From Nocardia abscessus (GTDB lineage Bacteria; Actinomycetota; Actinomycetes; Mycobacteriales; Mycobacteriaceae): a stretch of DNA of 64,000 nucleotides. The DNA lies in NCBI RefSeq assembly GCF_015477775.1, contig NZ_JADLQO010000018.1:1-64000 (forward strand), given 5' to 3'. This document shows, in pieces, positions 59,861 to 64,000 of the stretch. Numbering within the stretch: position 1 is the stretch's first letter; the number at the start of each line of letters is the position of its first letter. A program made the translations under genes and the position numbers. The notes under the pieces are model-generated. The model made no database searches. It was not told where the DNA came from and saw only the letters and a program-made list of their open reading frames with translations.

Positions 59861-62800
59861 TCAATACCCCCGATAGAGTCCTCTTTCACGTTCCCGGGCC
59901 ACGTCTCGGCTACGGCCGCGCATCTGCAATTCCTCAGCAGTTGGCCGCGTAAGAGCCGCCTCCTGCGCCGGAATGGCCTGACTGATCCGGGTCAAATGAA
60001 CCAGTGCGACGTGATCGACTGAAACTCCCCGTTCAATAGCTTTCGCGGCTTCCGCCAGGCGCGGGGCTAGCGAATCATAGGGGACAAGAATTGGTGCTCG
60101 GCCTGGTAACTCGTAGATGTATGCTTGCTTACTCCTGTCGAAGCCACTCGGCTCATTTTCCAGGCAAAGCAGGTACGCCTTAGCGTCGAATGAAGATTCC
60201 CGCCCTTCCGGAATCCTCAGGGTGGGATTCTGCTCTACAGCGAGATTATGCTGGTGTATTGCCTCGCGAGCAACAGCTTCTCTCAACGGCGTAAGCGATT
60301 CTTCTCGCGATTCCGCAATAGCCTGAGACAGCTCCACTGCGTGTTGAGGGGCAAGGCCGATCGCCTCGATAGTGCGAGTATCGTTTACGCGCTCCGCGGC
60401 GACGATTTGCTCGATCGCCCGGTGCGCTTCGACGGCGCGCGTGAAGTCCGCCCCCCGCCCGCTATCGCGACCGATTGTCAGCTCATTGACCTTTTCAGCA
60501 GCTTGCGCCAAGAGTTGCGCACGCTCCGGCAGCTGCGATTCTCTGGACTCTACAATTCGTTCCGTCAGAGAATTCATCAATCCGCGATCGACAGCCCGCA
60601 GGTTGGCGATGAGCGCTCGGTCCCGATCAACGATCTCGGCCGCCACCAATTCAGAGGCGACCTCTTTGAGGCTTGGGTGCAGATCGAGGTTGGCCAAGAT
60701 TGCTTGGCTTCTCTCATTCTCCAACTCGTGAACTTTGTCCAGATGTTCATAAGTCGCGAAGAGTTCCTTACTCAAGGTTCCGGGTTCCAGGGCTTGCGCC
60801 GAGTTGATCCGTTCCATGGCTTCAAGGATCTGGCTCCGCAGCTCCTCTACCGTTTTCCCAGGGACTGCGCTTGTTTGCGCGAATTCGACCGCATCCAACA
60901 CGGGTTGGCGGTCGTCGGGATGCAGTGCTTGCAGTAGCTCGACCCGGAGATCCTCCATCTCCTTCGCCATTTGCTGTTCCTGCTCTCGTCTTTCGACGAG
61001 CTCGAAGGCGCGAGACTTATCAATGCCGCCAAGAATCTCCGGCAAGAACGACTGACCGTCACGTTCGATATTGAAATGCGACACGTTGACGGTGCCGTCG
61101 CGGGATACGTGGACAAGATTGTACTCGACTTGGAGAGTTCCGTCGGCGTGGGCTCGGAGCAGCTGATCGCGAGCCTTCAAGAACTGTTGCCCTTCCGGAC
61201 TGTTCGGGTCCAGGCCACGCTCACGCATCTGCTCAGGTGTTTCCGAGAGCAGTCGCTGAAGGTTCTTTTCGATGGCCGCGGTGCGCTCGGCGTACTCGCG
61301 CGAGCCCTGCTGAGCGCGTCCGTTTTCGGTATTGGCAGCACCCAGCGGTGAAGTGCCGCCCTTACACTCATCAATGATCAGCGTGGGCGGATGACCAGTG
61401 AAAGAGATCACATCGAAGGTGTCGCGTCCATCCACCGCGTTCTCGAACGGGGTCAGCAGCACAGCGTCAGGACGGTCGGTGGCGTGGGAGATTCCACCCA
61501 ACTCCCCCATTTCTTTTGACGTGAGCACCTTTTCGATGCCAAGTCGGTTGTACTCTCGGGCGTTGTCCCGCATCTCGTGCAACCGCTCGAGCTTGGCTAT
61601 TTTATCCTGGTCGGTGAGCGAGAGGTCGTTGGCGATACGGTCTTCTCTGTCTTCGATAAGCCCGGCGAGCTTTTTCTCGCTCAGCTGGTCGATCTTGTCG
61701 ACGTCGAACTCTCTCATATGGGCTTTGACCACTTCGGCGGCAGCAGCGCGGTCGCGGTCTTGCCGGGTGGCCTCGGCAGCCAGTTCGTCAAGCCTCGACC
61801 GTATGTCTGGGTTCGCTACTTCGTGAGCTTGGGTCGGACCCTTATCTGCCAGGAAGGCGATGTCCTCTCTGGCCGCGGGATCGGTGACCCAGCCACTCCC
61901 GTTCCTCAGCTGGTATTGGCTGTCGCGGTAGGTGCCTTCGGGGTCTCCGAATTGATGCCATCTTCCATCGGGGTCTCGGTAGGAGTTGGCCGGATCGCCC
62001 GGTCGGTGCAGCATGCCGTCCGCGTCGCGGTACATGCCCGGCGGGGTCGACTGATCGTCACGTGAGGGGTTTGATCCCTCTGAGGAAGAGTCCGGGTCCC
62101 GGTCATTCGGCCGCTCATGCGGATCACCCTCTGCTCCACCTGGTTCAGTGTGGCCTGGTGGCGCGATGTCCGGCACCTGTGCCGATCTCGGGGTGAGTAC
62201 CTCGTTGGGCGCGGCGCCCAGTGAGTTCAGTACTCGAACGTCCCTTGCTCCGGCCAGGTCCCGTCCACCCGGCTGCGCATCTCTGCCCAGGCCACTGCGT
62301 TCGCCGAGGTGGTGTCGGTCGGTTGGTAGGACAGGGTGTGCTTGTCGATCAGCAGTTGGTGCGTGATGGTCGGTTCTGGGGGTTGCGCCATCGACTGTGC
62401 TTCGAGCTGATACTCGATCGTCTGTTGATCTTCCTGCGTCCGATGGATGCTCACGCGCCACTGGCGCGGGTAAACCTGGCTGCCCTGGATCGGTTGTCCG
62501 TTCCGGATCGCTTCGTCGTACATCTGCCCGATCACGTGCGGGGGAAGGCTTGAATGCGCTGTCACTACTCCGGTCTGGGCGTTGATCACGTAGTTCCCCA
62601 GCCCGAGTCCTATCCCCTTGGCGGTCTCCTCTGGCGTCAGGATCCTCCGACAGACCCACCCGAACTCGGTCTTGAGTATCTGGAACTGTTGATCGGTCGG
62701 GAAGATGCGTGCCAGATACTGTTCCACTTGCTCCCGCGTCTGAAGCTGTTCTGGCACTGTTGATTCCTCCATCGGGGCCATTTGCCATAAACCAGAGCGA

Positions 62801-64000
62801 CGATGAGTTCGCGGACATGTAGGCCGGCGGTGTATCTGATAGCAGTCGCTGCTGCGGATCCCACCATACGGGTCCGCTGGCGTCGTAGGGGTAGACGATG
62901 ACGGTCGCGTGCGAGCCGTCGACCACCGGCGAGCCGTCTGGGTGGTAGCGCAATTCACCTGTGTTGACGTCGCGGGCATGCCATTCGTTGACGATCAGTG
63001 CCGACGATCCCGGGCCCAGATGAGCAATCCATTGGTGGAGTGCGTCGAACTGTTCCTGGATGGTCTTGCCCTGATGGTCGAAGTTTTGCCATTCACCCCC
63101 GAGCCATTCGGTAGCGCGTTCCAGTCCCCCCTCTTCACCTCCGGTGCGATCGAGTGTTCCGTCTGCCAGCACATCGGCCCACCTCGGGACCCCGACCTGT
63201 GGGTCGCCGTGGAAGGATGAGATCGCGGCCAGCGCTTGTTCGACGCAGTTGTTGCTGCGTCCCGGATTTTCCGGACCGCCGTCGTTGATCAGCTGCCCGT
63301 AGGGGTTGGTGCGGGGATCTGCTCCGACCAGGAAGCGGTTGCTATCGCGGAGCGCATCCTCGACCGCGGCTTGGAAGGCCGAATCCTCAAGGTGATTCAG
63401 TCGACCGTTGCCGACAACCCGCGTTCGGGGCAGGCCCTGGAACCGGGACGGGGTGTTGGCGCGAGCGATGTCGTTACTGATGTGACGCAGGTCCACCGCG
63501 TCAAGACCCGGAGTGTGCCCGGTATCGGTGGGCAGGCCGAGTTGGTCGCGGAGGTGGTCAGCGAGGACGTCGGGGTGGTCGTTCGGGTGCCAAGTGTTCG
63601 GACCGGTCGGCGCGTGGTCGACATGGATGTGCAGGTGTGCCGCGGCCGGGTCCTCGGTGTGCACGACGTCGACCAGCAGGCGGTCGCCGCTGAGAAGTCG
63701 CTCACCGCTGTTGAAGGCTCGGTCGGCGCCCAGCTGGGCGTTTTCGAGGACCTGCTGTAGTTCCTGCGGGGATATGTGGTCACCATGTGAGAGATGCACC
63801 TGGATGGTGATCAGCGCGACAGGGTCATCCGGGTTGCCGGTGAAGCGATGCACATCGTAGGCGGCGTCTTCGTTCGAGCGTCCGCGCGGCGTGACCGAAG
63901 TCAGGCGGCTGTCGTCATCGGCCTGGTGTCGGTAGCGCTCGCGCTCGGGGCGAGCTTCGTTGACGTGCGGTGCGTCGCGAGGGGCAGGGTGTTGAGCCGG
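59861..64000 (-). CDS. Polymorphic toxin locus read as one frame: papain-fold toxin plus orphan nuclease-like module (5' end outside window)
   Basis: One minus-strand frame runs from the window edge to 59861. Bases 64000-62775 encode a T7SS-type toxin end: RFTGNPDDPVALITIQVHLS, then a papain-fold (Tox-PL) domain with NNCVEQALAAIS (Cys) and GSHATVIVYPYDASGPVWWD (His). Bases 62772-62227 in this frame are Arg/Asp-rich and low in GC3; the real coding frame there is the immunity gene. Bases ~62226-59861 again code well: YRDPDGRWHQFGDPEGTYRD linker, LIIDECKGGTSPLG nuclease-like core, then a ~300-residue coiled tail. The three parts are probably separate modules. Confidence 0.75.
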   Translation of the reverse strand, partial: PAQHPAPRDAPHVNEARPERERYRHQADDDSRLTSVTPRGRSNEDAAYDVHRFTGNPDDPVALITIQVHLSHGDHISPQELQQVLENAQLGADRAFNSGERLLSGDRLLVDVVHTEDPAAAHLHIHVDHAPTGPNTWHPNDHPDVLADHLRDQLGLPTDTGHTPGLDAVDLRHISNDIARANTPSRFQGLPRTRVVGNGRLNHLEDSAFQAAVEDALRDSNRFLVGADPRTNPYGQLINDGGPENPGRSNNCVEQALAAISSFHGDPQVGVPRWADVLADGTLDRTGGEEGGLERATEWLGGEWQNFDHQGKTIQEQFDALHQWIAHLGPGSSALIVNEWHARDVNTGELRYHPDGSPVVDGSHATVIVYPYDASGPVWWDPQQRLLSDTPPAYMSANSSSLWFMANGPDGGINSARTASDAGASGTVSGTHLPDRSTVPDTQDRVRVGLSEDPDARGDRQGDRTRAGELRDQRPDRSSDSAFKPSPARDRADVRRSDPERTTDPGQPGLPAPVAREHPSDAGRSTDDRVSARSTVDGATPRTDHHAPTADRQAHPVLPTDRHHLGERSGLGRDAQPGGRDLAGARDVRVLNSLGAAPNEVLTPRSAQVPDIAPPGHTEPGGAEGDPHERPNDRDPDSSSEGSNPSRDDQSTPPGMYRDADGMLHRPGDPANSYRDPDGRWHQFGDPEGTYRDSQYQLRNGSGWVTDPAAREDIAFLADKGPTQAHEVANPDIRSRLDELAAEATRQDRDRAAAAEVVKAHMREFDVDKIDQLSEKKLAGLIEDREDRIANDLSLTDQDKIAKLERLHEMRDNAREYNRLGIEKVLTSKEMGELGGISHATDRPDAVLLTPFENAVDGRDTFDVISFTGHPPTLIIDECKGGTSPLGAANTENGRAQQGSREYAERTAAIEKNLQRLLSETPEQMRERGLDPNSPEGQQFLKARDQLLRAHADGTLQVEYNLVHVSRDGTVNVSHFNIERDGQSFLPEILGGIDKSRAFELVERREQEQQMAKEMEDLRVELLQALHPDDRQPVLDAVEFAQTSAVPGKTVEELRSQILEAMERINSAQALEPGTLSKELFATYEHLDKVHELENERSQAILANLDLHPSLKEVASELVAAEIVDRDRALIANLRAVDRGLMNSLTERIVESRESQLPERAQLLAQAAEKVNELTIGRDSGRGADFTRAVEAHRAIEQIVAAERVNDTRTIEAIGLAPQHAVELSQAIAESREESLTPLREAVAREAIHQHNLAVEQNPTLRIPEGRESSFDAKAYLLCLENEPSGFDRSKQAYIYELPGRAPILVPYDSLAPRLAEAAKAIERGVSVDHVALVHLTRISQAIPAQEAALTRPTAEELQMRGRSRDVARERERGLYRGY
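62227..62772 (-). CDS. Imm35/YrhB-like immunity protein, embedded in another frame
   Basis: A 181-residue frame from ATG 62772 to TGA 62227, in a different register from the long toxin frame. It reads QLQTREQVEQYLARIFPTDQ, then FGWVCRRILTPEETAKGIGL, GNYVINAQTGVVTAHSSLPP and VIGQMYDEAIRNGQP, the strand-helix order of the Imm35/YrhB family, which protects against papain-fold toxins. GC3 is high here and low in the toxin register, so this is the real gene. It lies directly after the papain-fold domain, as expected. A longer frame to 62979 is shadow. Ribosome-binding site is weak; coupling to the toxin is likely. Confidence 0.7.
   Translation of the reverse strand: MEESTVPEQLQTREQVEQYLARIFPTDQQFQILKTEFGWVCRRILTPEETAKGIGLGLGNYVINAQTGVVTAHSSLPPHVIGQMYDEAIRNGQPIQGSQVYPRQWRVSIHRTQEDQQTIEYQLEAQSMAQPPEPTITHQLLIDKHTLSYQPTDTTSANAVAWAEMRSRVDGTWPEQGTFEY

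Noticed and set aside
62227..62772. Long toxin register read through this stretch as a fused protein
   Set aside because: Low third-position GC and Arg/Asp-rich composition show that it is the out-of-frame reading of an immunity gene.
1..64000. CRISPR arrays, tRNA or rRNA genes
   Set aside because: No regularly spaced repeats and no clear tRNA cloverleaf or rRNA segment was seen on either strand; a covariance-model scan would be needed to exclude a weak tRNA.

Overview
The window is high-GC actinobacterial DNA with strong GC at third codon positions, frequent GTG starts, ATGA/GTGA gene overlaps, MmyB-type and XRE/TPR regulators, a mycolata-type cutinase, DUF6301/TY-Chap proteins and WXG/T7SS-style polymorphic toxin modules. 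It fits Nocardia or a close relative best. It is almost entirely accessory: no tRNA, rRNA, CRISPR array or intact housekeeping gene is visible, and the only recognisable core genes (a murF and a DivIVA-like gene) are broken fragments.

Layout. 1-8.7 kb (minus strand): a MoxR-type ATPase with a partial HExxH metallopeptidase, then (read right to left) a small hydrophobic peptide, a secreted Pro-rich/Gly-zipper protein, a cutinase, a lipase, a one-TM protein and a ParA-like/BTAD fusion regulator. 9-15 kb: two MmyB-type regulators, a flavoprotein, a HAD hydrolase, a TPR-type XRE regulator and small unknown genes. 15.8-18.6 kb: two convergent, homologous AlbA_2 (Schlafen)-like proteins. 18.7-21.1 kb: a SLOG protein and an IS481-family element whose two ends abut two unrelated truncated genes. 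21.4-23.5 kb: six small plus-strand genes ending at a strong hairpin. 23.6-28.7 kb: a NUDIX gene, decayed DegT and Gfo/Idh/MocA genes, a second XRE regulator with an SGNH hydrolase, then relics (XRE, murF, IS3, DivIVA).

28.7-49.8 kb (minus strand) is a large defence island: Ser/Thr kinase, SNF2 helicase (DISARM DrmD-like), a 1740-residue Eco57I-class adenine methylase, a decayed ORF, a GHKL ATPase, a 2137-residue DUF1998 helicase with a Vsr-like C-terminus, and a UvrD-type helicase with a RelE/ParE-like N-terminus. It resembles DISARM, Druantia and Pgl/BREX in parts but matches none of them as a whole.

50.2-54.9 kb (minus strand) is a compact four-gene operon with overlapping stops and starts: Bro-N antirepressor-like protein, superfamily I helicase, DarT-like ADP-ribosyltransferase, and an ADP-ribosylglycohydrolase fused to a VOC-like domain. 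It is my leading candidate for an undescribed system: a DarT toxin paired with an ARH-fold rather than a macrodomain antitoxin and tied to a helicase and a sensor-like protein. 55.5-57.5 kb (plus strand): an XRE-DUF6932-unknown three-gene module. 58.2-64 kb (minus strand): a polymorphic toxin locus with a papain-fold toxin, an Imm35-like immunity gene read in another frame, an orphan nuclease-like toxin module, and a DUF6301/TY-Chap/DUF6301 operon.
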